Below, one piece after another: positions 41,156 through 46,847 of a stretch of 46,847 nt of DNA (position 1 is its first letter; every line of letters begins with the position of its first letter). This DNA comes from a virus. A model generated the notes under the pieces. The model was not told the origin of the DNA and made no database searches. It saw nothing but the letters and a program-made list of their open reading frames with translations. The stretch covers positions 1 to 46,847 of IMG/VR virus record IMGVR_UViG_3300034068_000817; one strand, 5' to 3'. The translations under genes were made by a program, and so were the position numbers.

Positions 41156-41453
41156 CTTTTAAAGGTATTTCTAAATCTATGTGTTTTAATTTACTATGAA
41201 TATAATCAGTAAACACCTCAATGTCAATATCTCCAAAATAAGCTTTTATTTCATTTTGTAATTCAGTAACTAAATTAGATATTTCCCGATAATACCTCAT
41301 AACATCATTTGGGTAGTATGGAGGTTTTTCTAAATCTTTTTGTGACCATCCTTCTCTTTGGAAAGCACGGCGAAGTTTCCTATATACCTCCATCAGTTCA
41401 GATTCCGGGTGAACCGTATCCATATATTTCTTCCAAGCATTATTTTTTCCCAT
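41112..41453 (-). CDS. Hypothetical protein (113 aa)
   Basis: 113 residues, helical and charged (ESELMEVYRKLRRAFQREGW, DVMRYYREISNLVTELQNEI), ending in a polar RNNSRDEDY tail. No family recognised. The long 44-base overlap with the KTSC gene in another frame is unusual for this genome, which otherwise uses 1-20-base overlaps. A late-type motif lies 11 bases upstream of its ATG. Confidence 0.6.
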   Translation of the reverse strand: MGKNNAWKKYMDTVHPESELMEVYRKLRRAFQREGWSQKDLEKPPYYPNDVMRYYREISNLVTELQNEIKAYFGDIDIEVFTDYIHSKLKHIDLEIPLKDGNIKRNNSRDEDY

Positions 41454-41464
41454 ATATATAAATA
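41454..41464 (-). promoter_or_regulatory. Late-type motif TATTTATATAT abutting the start codon
   Basis: The core starts 11 bases before ATG 41453. It lacks a clear TAAAA part. It lies next to the divergent host-type promoter of the ClpC-like gene. Confidence 0.35.
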
Positions 41465-41478
41465 TAATTCAAATTTGT

Positions 41479-41509
41479 TTTGTTTATCCAATTTTAAGTA
41501 TTACTTTTG
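41479..41509 (+). promoter_or_regulatory. Host-type (Bacteroidota) promoter TTTG-N19-TACTTTTG
   Basis: TTTG (41479-41482), a 19-base spacer and TACTTTTG (41502-41509) match the Bacteroidota primary-sigma consensus TTTG-N19-TAnnTTTG exactly. It lies 57 bases before ATG 41566 of the ClpC-like gene, giving a leader of about 50 bases. Confidence 0.8.
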
Positions 41510-41565
41510 TCAAATCATTTGGAATAATGAAAATAACCTTTATACTTAAATAAAAACAATTAATT

Positions 41566-43611
41566 ATGATAGAATCTTTGGATGGTGGAAGTAATGGTGG
41601 AAGTAAAGCAGTTAAGACTGACTCATCGACACCCGTATTAGACAATTTTAGTAGAGATTTAATAAAACTCGCCGAAGAGGGAAAATTAGACCCCGTTATT
41701 GGTAGAGAAAGAGAAATCACAAGAATCGCACAAATCCTTTCACGTAGAAAGAAAAACAACCCAATCATTATTGGAGAACCTGGTTGTGGTAAAACCGCAA
41801 TCGTTGAAGGTCTTGCCATTATGATTTATAATGGGGAATGTCCAAGAAACTTAATGGACAAAAGAATCGTATCCTTAGATATGACATCAATTGTCGCCGG
41901 AACCAAATACCGTGGACAATTTGAAGAAAGAATGAAAGTCATCATCGAAGAACTTCAAAACGCTCCTAACATCATCGTATTCATCGATGAAATCCACACA
42001 ATCGTTGGAGCAGGAAATTCATCAGGTTCAATGGACGCATCAAACATCTTTAAACCGGCTCTTGCCCGTGGAGAGATTCAATGTGTTGGAGCAACCACCT
42101 TAGATGAATATAGAAAGAACTTTGAAAAGGACGGAGCATTAGAAAGACGTTTTCAAAAAGTTGTTGTTGATTCCGCAACCAAAGAAGAAACATTAATCAT
42201 TCTTAAAAATGTAAAAGACAAATACGAGAACTTCCATAAGGTAACTTATACGGATGAAGTATTATCAGTATGTGTTGATTTGGCTGACAGATACATTACC
42301 GATAGAGAATTTCCTGATAAAGCATTTGATATTATTGATGAGGTTGGGGCAAGAAGTCAGGTAGAAATTAAAATGCCGGAATCAATCGAAAAATTGAAAC
42401 TACAGGCGTCTGACATCAAACAAGAAAAAATTGATGTTGTTAAACAACAACGATATGAGGAAGCAGCAAATTTACGTGATAAAGAAAAACGTATCTTAAC
42501 CAAACTTGAAACTGAAAAGAAAAAGTTTGAAGAAGAACTTCTTACACATAAAAAAGAAATTACTTTGGATTTAGTTTATGAGGTTGTTTCCAATATGACC
42601 AAAATTCCGGTAACCAAATTAAATGCTGATGAAACCAAACTATTATCCGAGATGGAGGCAAACCTATCTGATAAAGTTATTGGACAATCTGAGGCTGTTT
42701 CAAAGATTGCGAAATCAATCCGTAGAAATAGAATTGGTATCAAGGACCCGAACAAACCAATCGGTTCATTCATCTTCTTAGGTTCAACAGGTGTCGGTAA
42801 AACATACTTGGCAAAACAACTAGCAAAACAAATGTTTGGTAGTGAAGATAATATGATTCGTGTGGATATGTCAGAATACCAAGAAAAACACACCATTTCA
42901 AGATTGATTGGAGCACCTCCGGGATACGTTGGTTACGATGAAGGGGGTCAATTAACCGAACAAGTGAAAAACAAACCTTATTCTGTAATTCTATTTGATG
43001 AGATTGAGAAAGCTAACAAAGATATCTTCTCAACACTTCTTCAAGTATTAGACGACGGTCACCTTACCGATGGTATGGGGAGAAAGATTAACTTCAAAAA
43101 TTGTGTCATCATTATGACATCTAATGTTGGAGCTAAAAAATTACAAGATTTTGGTTCAGGTGTTGGATTTAAAACCGGTAGTAGTACTTACGCCGATGAA
43201 GAATACAAACGTGATGTTCTTAAAAAAGAACTTAAAAAATTCTTTACACCGGAATTCTTAAACAGAATTGATGAGGTTGTTATCTTTAACACTTTAATTA
43301 AAGACGATGTTAAAAAGATTGTTAAATTGGAGTTGGATAAATTATCTAAAAGATTAGTTGGGTTGAAATATGACATCACATTTGATGAGACTATTTTAGA
43401 CCTAATCTCCGAAGTCGGATTTGATGAGACCTACGGGGCTAGACCAATTAAAAGAGCAATCCAAGATAAGATTGAGGATTTTGTGTCTGAAGAGATTATC
43501 AAAGGAAATATGGTGGAGAGTGTTCCATACACTCTTATATCCGTAGAGAAAGAAGTGGTAGTTAAACCGGAAGTTGTGAAAAAGACAAGAAAGAAAAAAG
43601 AGGACATATAG
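41566..43611 (+). CDS. clpC: ClpC-like AAA+ unfoldase (two ATPase domains, no N domain)
   Basis: 681 residues, shorter than ClpC/ClpB (about 810-860) because the N-terminal Clp repeat domain is missing; it starts right at D1 ([20 protein letters not shown]). D1: Walker A GEPGCGKT (70-77), pore loop KYRG, Walker B FIDE (139-142). A UVR-like segment (about 285-312, [18 protein letters not shown]) replaces the long ClpB middle domain, as in ClpC. D2: Walker A GSTGVGKT (406-413), pore loop GYVG, Walker B ILFDE (475-479). VGF (533-535) sits where the ClpP-docking loop of ClpC lies. It could feed proteins to host ClpP or refold phage proteins. Driven by a host-type promoter. Confidence 0.9.
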   Translation: MIESLDGGSNGGSKAVKTDSSTPVLDNFSRDLIKLAEEGKLDPVIGREREITRIAQILSRRKKNNPIIIGEPGCGKTAIVEGLAIMIYNGECPRNLMDKRIVSLDMTSIVAGTKYRGQFEERMKVIIEELQNAPNIIVFIDEIHTIVGAGNSSGSMDASNIFKPALARGEIQCVGATTLDEYRKNFEKDGALERRFQKVVVDSATKEETLIILKNVKDKYENFHKVTYTDEVLSVCVDLADRYITDREFPDKAFDIIDEVGARSQVEIKMPESIEKLKLQASDIKQEKIDVVKQQRYEEAANLRDKEKRILTKLETEKKKFEEELLTHKKEITLDLVYEVVSNMTKIPVTKLNADETKLLSEMEANLSDKVIGQSEAVSKIAKSIRRNRIGIKDPNKPIGSFIFLGSTGVGKTYLAKQLAKQMFGSEDNMIRVDMSEYQEKHTISRLIGAPPGYVGYDEGGQLTEQVKNKPYSVILFDEIEKANKDIFSTLLQVLDDGHLTDGMGRKINFKNCVIIMTSNVGAKKLQDFGSGVGFKTGSSTYADEEYKRDVLKKELKKFFTPEFLNRIDEVVIFNTLIKDDVKKIVKLELDKLSKRLVGLKYDITFDETILDLISEVGFDETYGARPIKRAIQDKIEDFVSEEIIKGNMVESVPYTLISVEKEVVVKPEVVKKTRKKKEDI

Positions 43612-43621
43612 TCCTCTTTTT
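43595..43621. terminator. Bidirectional terminator GAGGAC-ATATA-GTCCTC
   Basis: AAAAAGAGGAC (43595-43605) pairs with GTCCTCTTTTT (43611-43621) around ATATA. The clpC stop codon TAG is part of the hairpin. T-runs on both strands allow it to end the convergent minus-strand unit as well. Stem and loop equal those at 27705-27729. Confidence 0.85.
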
Positions 43622-43628
43622 TTTATAA

Positions 43629-43976
43629 TTATTTTTTACCAATTCTAGACACACAATTGTTAGCATTTGGGAATTTTTTATTTAACATATCAATACTACT
43701 TTGCCATTTTGGGTTTTTACGTAAATCCCATTCTTTTCCGGTTTTTAAATTGTGTGCGAACCAAATACCTTCACATCTAGCATATGCGTATGTGTTATCA
43801 CCTGGTATTACATTAGAATATTTTACACCAAATTTTGATTGGAAATTAGGGGTACCCATAACATTTGTTGAGGGAACAGATGAATCTTGTTCTGATAATA
43901 CATTTTTATTACCTGAGTGCATTTCAAGTATTCTTTGTTTCTCATCTTGTGAGATGTTGTTAAATAAATTTTTCAT
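43629..43976 (-). CDS. Small protein (115 aa) with shared QRIL...LSEQ N-terminal module
   Basis: 115 residues. Residues 10-30 (QDEKQRILEMH, then VLSEQ) match the start of the neighbouring 154-aa protein and, more weakly, the 442-aa protein at 38734. The rest is a compact domain with YAYARCEGIWFAHNLKTGKE, KNPKWQSSIDMLNKKFPNAN and two Cys. Cleavage after LSE29 by the prohead protease is possible, leaving an 86-residue mature domain. No family recognised for that domain. It follows the 154-aa gene by 24 bases in the same unit. Confidence 0.6.
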   Translation of the reverse strand: MKNLFNNISQDEKQRILEMHSGNKNVLSEQDSSVPSTNVMGTPNFQSKFGVKYSNVIPGDNTYAYARCEGIWFAHNLKTGKEWDLRKNPKWQSSIDMLNKKFPNANNCVSRIGKK

Positions 43977-44000
43977 TTTTTTGTTTTTTTATTATTATTT

Positions 44001-44465
44001 TTATTCTCCAATTAAACTATTTAAATCCATTGGTGTTGAATTCCCACCTCCTACAACGGCAGCACCTTGGACTTGTGCGTTTTTATTTGTCGGAACATTT
44101 GCTTCGACAGGTTTTTTAATTACTTCTGATGACGCATCACCTCCAACAACAGTATTTACTGGTGGTACGGCAGTTTTAACGACTGTACTATCAGTTTTAG
44201 GTAATTTATCAAACAACGCTTTTATTGCAGTAATTCCTTTTGTAGTTTTAGATTCAACCCAATTAGGGTATTTTGAGGCCATAACCCCTTTACCTTTAAA
44301 TAGATATTTTCCATTCTCAAATTTATAATCAAAAGATTTATCATTTGTTGTTATAACAACCGGTTGAACAGTCTGTTCGCTCAAATATTGTCTTTTTGTT
44401 GCACTTTCGTGGATATTCAAAATTCTTTGTCTTTCCTCTTCGTCTAAGAAATATAGTTTTTTCAT
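44001..44465 (-). CDS. Protein (154 aa) with shared QRIL...LSEQ N-terminal module
   Basis: 154 residues. Residues 8-31 (DEEERQRILNIHESATKRQY then LSEQ) are the clearest copy of the shared N-terminal module. The middle is a small beta domain (KSFDYKFENGKYLFKGKGVM followed by ASKYPNWVESK). The last 60 residues are low complexity, Val/Pro/Thr/Gly rich. The leader ends in LSE30|Q31, like an (L/I)xE prohead-protease site. A late-type motif lies 21 bases upstream, in keeping with a packaged late protein. Function unknown. Confidence 0.6.
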   Translation of the reverse strand: MKKLYFLDEEERQRILNIHESATKRQYLSEQTVQPVVITTNDKSFDYKFENGKYLFKGKGVMASKYPNWVESKTTKGITAIKALFDKLPKTDSTVVKTAVPPVNTVVGGDASSEVIKKPVEANVPTNKNAQVQGAAVVGGGNSTPMDLNSLIGE

Positions 44466-44471
44466 AAAATA

Positions 44472-44486
44472 TTTTATTTATAAATA
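44472..44486 (-). promoter_or_regulatory. Late-type promoter motif TATTTATAAATAAAA
   Basis: It starts 21 bases before ATG 44465, just downstream (minus strand) of the peptidase terminator. This variant also contains TATAAATA in direct orientation. Confidence 0.55.
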
Positions 44487-44492
44487 TCATAT

Positions 44493-44518
44493 AAAAAAAA
44501 AAGAGACCGGAGTCTCTT
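44493..44518 (-). terminator. Terminator after the M20 peptidase gene
   Basis: Stem AAGAGAC (44501-44507)/GTCTCTT (44512-44518) with a 4-base loop, followed on the minus strand by a run of ten T. It lies 7 bases after the peptidase stop. Confidence 0.75.
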
Positions 44519-44524
44519 AAATTT

Positions 44525-45346
44525 TTAAAACATTCTACGATGATTTGGTTCTAAAACATATTGGTATTTTTCATTTCCCAATCTTTTAATCATCTTTTTA
44601 CCGGTCTCTATTCCATTATAAACATCTTCAACAACCACATACTCATTTCTTGTGTGATAGTCGTAATAACCTATCGCAAAATTGATACAGGAGAAATCAA
44701 ACTTGTTCTTTAAAACGTAAACATCTGTATATGGATTTGAGAAGTATTCCTGTTCCCCGTTAAAACTTTCGTTTAACACACCATTACAAGCTTCAAAGAA
44801 TTTACTATCTCTATCGAATAATCTTGTTCCCATACAGACTTCGGTAACCATTCTATTTCCCGGAGCATCAAACTGAATACCATAACCAACATTCATAAAG
44901 AAATTAACATCAGCCTTTTTGGACCCGTGACATCCGGTTTCTTCTGACACGAAAAACGCCGCTTTAAGATTTGGTAATTCTTTTAATAATTCCAAACAAG
45001 CATAAACACCACATTTATCGTCACCACCAATACCGGTTGGTTCTCCAAAATCGTTATACGCCTTTAACGCTGGTTTAATTTCGTATTGATTGTTTTGTAA
45101 CATTTCCTCACGAATATTAATCGTGTCGATGTTATGGACCGTATCCGTATGAGCAATTACACAGGGGAAATAATCTATAAATTCATCTGTTTGCTTTATA
45201 GCGTAAATATTTTTATGTTCATCCACATTGAAGGGAATCCCATTTTCTTCTAACCAATTGATTAGAAATTCAACCATAAGGTCTTCTTGATATGTTTTAG
45301 TCGGAACCGACAAAACGTCTTTTAATAATTGATAATCTCTTTCCAT
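44525..45346 (-). CDS. M20-family zinc aminopeptidase/peptidase T-like
   Basis: 273 residues. The metal-binding set of M20 enzymes is visible: AHTDTVH (H66, D68), GIGGDDKCG (D109/D110), SEETGCHGS (E135 catalytic, E136 ligand), a conserved Asp in FDAPGN (D160) and a late His in YYDYHTRNE (H231). Such enzymes remove single residues from short peptides. The length is below the usual 370-410 of PepT, mainly because the inserted dimerisation (lid) domain is largely absent. A TATCTTTG element ends only 4 bases before the ATG. It probably recycles peptides for phage protein synthesis; this is inference. Confidence 0.82.
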   Translation of the reverse strand: MERDYQLLKDVLSVPTKTYQEDLMVEFLINWLEENGIPFNVDEHKNIYAIKQTDEFIDYFPCVIAHTDTVHNIDTINIREEMLQNNQYEIKPALKAYNDFGEPTGIGGDDKCGVYACLELLKELPNLKAAFFVSEETGCHGSKKADVNFFMNVGYGIQFDAPGNRMVTEVCMGTRLFDRDSKFFEACNGVLNESFNGEQEYFSNPYTDVYVLKNKFDFSCINFAIGYYDYHTRNEYVVVEDVYNGIETGKKMIKRLGNEKYQYVLEPNHRRMF

Positions 45347-45350
45347 TCAG

Positions 45351-45358
45351 CAAAGATA
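45351..45358 (-). promoter_or_regulatory. Host-type -7 element TATCTTTG abutting the peptidase start codon
   Basis: TATCTTTG on the minus strand ends 4 bases before ATG 45346. At 19 bases upstream the -33 position reads ATTA, not TTTG, so only the -7 half is good. If used, the transcript would be leaderless. Confidence 0.4.
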
Positions 45359-45376
45359 CAACAAATTATTTTAATG

Positions 45377-46753
45377 TTAATATATTCTACGATTTTTTTT
45401 ACTTTCAAATAAATCGGGTGAAACTAAGAAATTTTCAAATTCTTCTTCATTATAACTCCTATCTTCCATCCCCACAGTACCGTCTCTGTTGAATACCTGA
45501 ATAAGTATTCTATTATTTTTTGGGTTAATTCCCCGGTAAAAAAATTCTCTTCCGGATTTAGTCTCGTATCGTTTATTAATTTTGAATCTATCATCAATTC
45601 GTTTGTATAATTCAGCATACTCATAGATGTCTTCATATTGGGATTCATCCTCAAGTTTCCCCATAATGTTATCTAAGTATCTACCGGCGTCCCTATCAAA
45701 TGACTCTTGGTCAAAATCCACACAATCAACATCGTAAATAAAATCACCCCAACCAGCAAGGTTCATTTCTGAACCAAGTTTAAATAATAATTCACTAATA
45801 GTTAATGTTTTATCTTTCATTGAATCATATAAAGACAATAATATACCAACACTTGTAAAATATTCTGTAAAACAATATGTTTTAAAAATGCCATAGTTAT
45901 AAAACACGTCACATAAATCATCTTTAATCATTTTTTCAAACCCTCTGGTTTTACATTGATTTTGTTCCGCGGTATATTCATAAATAATAGATTCAATTTC
46001 AGTCTCAAACATATCAAGTAATTTTCCACCCGCAGATGATTTTTGTTCGTCAGTTTCTAACGTAACTGAACTAGGTTCTACAATTGATAGAATTTCTTTA
46101 ACCTTTTCAAGGTTTTCTTCATTAAATACGTTAAAAAAATATCCTTCACCAAAATCTTCTCTGGCTTGATAATCGTCTTCCCACTCATAGGTATCGTAGT
46201 TTCCTGTAATAGCATTATAATACCACATATCGTCATCACTAGGGTTGAATAATTGAATGTAATCACTATCATCATCAAACTTAATAATTATTTTACTTTT
46301 GAATGGCGCTTTCGGAGAGTATTTCAAATCATAAATCAATTCGTCAACATCCTCCAATTCACGACTACTAACTTCTTCACCATTGGCAATTTTAGTTAAT
46401 AATTCATAAGTTTTACCAACACCAATTAATTCACTTATTTGGGGTTTAATATCCTCAGATATATTATCAAAGAAATCAACTTTATTATCAAATTTACCAC
46501 CGTTCCAATTATAATACGATATTTTACCGTATTCATCTTTGAAAATCATATACGTTTTTAATCCGGATTCTGAGGACTCTTCTTTATTAACAATACAATA
46601 TAAATCACCATTCCTAAAATTTCTCCAATTATCGTGCATTTTATCCGGAGCGTAATATATGTAGGAATCGTAGTCCATAGGTTCTACAATTAACCAATCT
46701 TCATCTTCAAATATTATTTTAGATTCCCCGTGAGAGTCGTTTGTATTGGGCAT
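45377..46753 (-). CDS. Large hypothetical protein (458 aa), acidic and aromatic-rich
   Basis: 458 residues; no family I can name with confidence. The first 85 residues form a beta-rich domain (WLIVEPMDYDSYIYYAP, then WRNFRNGDLYCIVNKEES and TYMIFKDEYGKISYYNWNGG). A second aromatic, acidic beta region lies near 150-220 (KIIIKFDDDSDYIQLFNPSD). The C-terminal half is helical, with a Cys-containing segment MIKDDLCDVFYNYGIFKTYC. High Asp/Glu/Tyr content is unusual for a DNA-binding protein and could suit a DNA mimic or binding scaffold; that is speculation. A late-type motif precedes it by 24 bases. Confidence 0.6.
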   Translation of the reverse strand: MPNTNDSHGESKIIFEDEDWLIVEPMDYDSYIYYAPDKMHDNWRNFRNGDLYCIVNKEESSESGLKTYMIFKDEYGKISYYNWNGGKFDNKVDFFDNISEDIKPQISELIGVGKTYELLTKIANGEEVSSRELEDVDELIYDLKYSPKAPFKSKIIIKFDDDSDYIQLFNPSDDDMWYYNAITGNYDTYEWEDDYQAREDFGEGYFFNVFNEENLEKVKEILSIVEPSSVTLETDEQKSSAGGKLLDMFETEIESIIYEYTAEQNQCKTRGFEKMIKDDLCDVFYNYGIFKTYCFTEYFTSVGILLSLYDSMKDKTLTISELLFKLGSEMNLAGWGDFIYDVDCVDFDQESFDRDAGRYLDNIMGKLEDESQYEDIYEYAELYKRIDDRFKINKRYETKSGREFFYRGINPKNNRILIQVFNRDGTVGMEDRSYNEEEFENFLVSPDLFESKKNRRIY

Positions 46754-46762
46754 AGATATTTA

Positions 46763-46777
46763 TTTTAATAATAAATA
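46763..46777 (-). promoter_or_regulatory. Late-type promoter motif TATTTATTATTAAAA
   Basis: A full match on the minus strand starting 24 bases before ATG 46753. It is the same 15-base sequence as the copy before the prohead protease gene (28709-28723). Confidence 0.55.
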
Positions 46778-46786
46778 TATGAAAAG

Positions 46787-46817
46787 TTTGGTTTTTCCAT
46801 TTTTTGTATTATCTTTG
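46787..46817 (+). promoter_or_regulatory. Host-type (Bacteroidota) promoter TTTG-N19-TATCTTTG, reading out of the window
   Basis: TTTG (46787-46790), 19 bases, TATCTTTG (46810-46817): an exact consensus match. The last 30 bases of the window would be the start of a leader; no start codon is visible before the end. Confidence 0.8.
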
Positions 46818-46847
46818 TGGTATCAAAATAGGGGAGCGACACGGAAT

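Noticed and set aside
41484-41819. Minus-strand 111-aa open frame opposite the start of the ClpC-like gene
   Set aside because: It mirrors highly conserved D1 codons and runs through the host-type promoter. No supporting start signal.
43629-44465. The two small proteins as a toxin-antitoxin pair
   Set aside because: They share a homologous N-terminal leader and late promoter rather than toxin/antitoxin features such as a DNA-binding antitoxin.
46806-46847. tRNA or other RNA gene at the window end
   Set aside because: Only 30 bases follow the promoter; no cloverleaf or known RNA motif is visible. No tRNA was recognised elsewhere.

Overview
The window is a strongly AT-rich piece of a large tailed bacteriophage (T4-like myovirus lineage). 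It carries a head-morphogenesis module in T4 order: terminase large subunit (gp17), portal (gp20), prohead protease (gp21), acidic scaffold (gp22) and gp23-type major capsid protein. A gp55-type late sigma factor and a gp5-type OB-fold baseplate protein are also present. The host is inferred to be a Bacteroidota bacterium. Genes almost never have Shine-Dalgarno sequences, several promoters match the Bacteroidota form TTTG-N19-TAnnTTTG, and there is a phage copy of ribosomal protein bS21. No tRNA, rRNA, CRISPR array or integrase was seen, and no gene-free stretch exceeds 300 bases.

Layout. Positions 1-276 (+) hold the 3' end of a small protein gene, a terminator, then a free-standing homing endonuclease (388-1149). 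Positions 1133-13662 (+) are a very compact operon, mostly with overlapping stop/start codons. It encodes about seven glycosyltransferases or glycosyltransferase-like proteins, a methyltransferase, an SDR epimerase/dehydratase and a UDP-GlcNAc 2-epimerase. A DnaQ/PolB-type exonuclease, dUTPase, PhoH and a degenerate HAD protein are interleaved. Positions 13662-20392 (+) hold the gp55-like sigma factor, a possible small terminase and baseplate/virion proteins. Positions 20919-41453 (mostly -) are the head region. It includes a zinc metallopeptidase, a second homing endonuclease, gp23, gp22, gp21, gp20, a Thr-Pro repeat protein ending in a Hint domain, gp17 and a set of acidic or repeat-containing proteins. 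Two small plus-strand genes are islands inside it: 22174-22401 and the bS21 gene 29289-29483. Positions 41566-43611 (+) encode a ClpC-like double AAA+ unfoldase without an N domain. Positions 43629-46753 (-) hold two small proteins sharing an N-terminal module, an M20-type peptidase and a large unknown protein. The window ends in a plus-strand promoter.

Regulation. Two promoter classes can be read by eye. One is a phage-specific element, TATTTATWNNTAAAA, usually 19-25 bases before the start codon, found in front of most structural and late transcription units on both strands. The gp55-like factor encoded at 13662 is its natural candidate reader. The other is a host-type promoter before the ClpC-like gene (41479-41509) and at the window end (46787-46817), with partial matches before 20466 and the M20 peptidase. 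Hairpin terminators separate the units, and three share the same GGAC-ATATA-GTCC-type core.

The most interesting hypotheses are these. (1) There is a family of head-internal proteins with a shared short N-terminal leader ending in LxE or IxE, resembling the capsid-protein cleavage site INE|A; the zinc metallopeptidase may be one of them. (2) A Thr-Pro repeat/Hint-domain protein sits where T4 keeps its tail sheath and tube genes, and may be a target of the glycosyltransferase operon. (3) The phage may manipulate host translation (bS21) and proteolysis (ClpC-like unfoldase, two peptidases).
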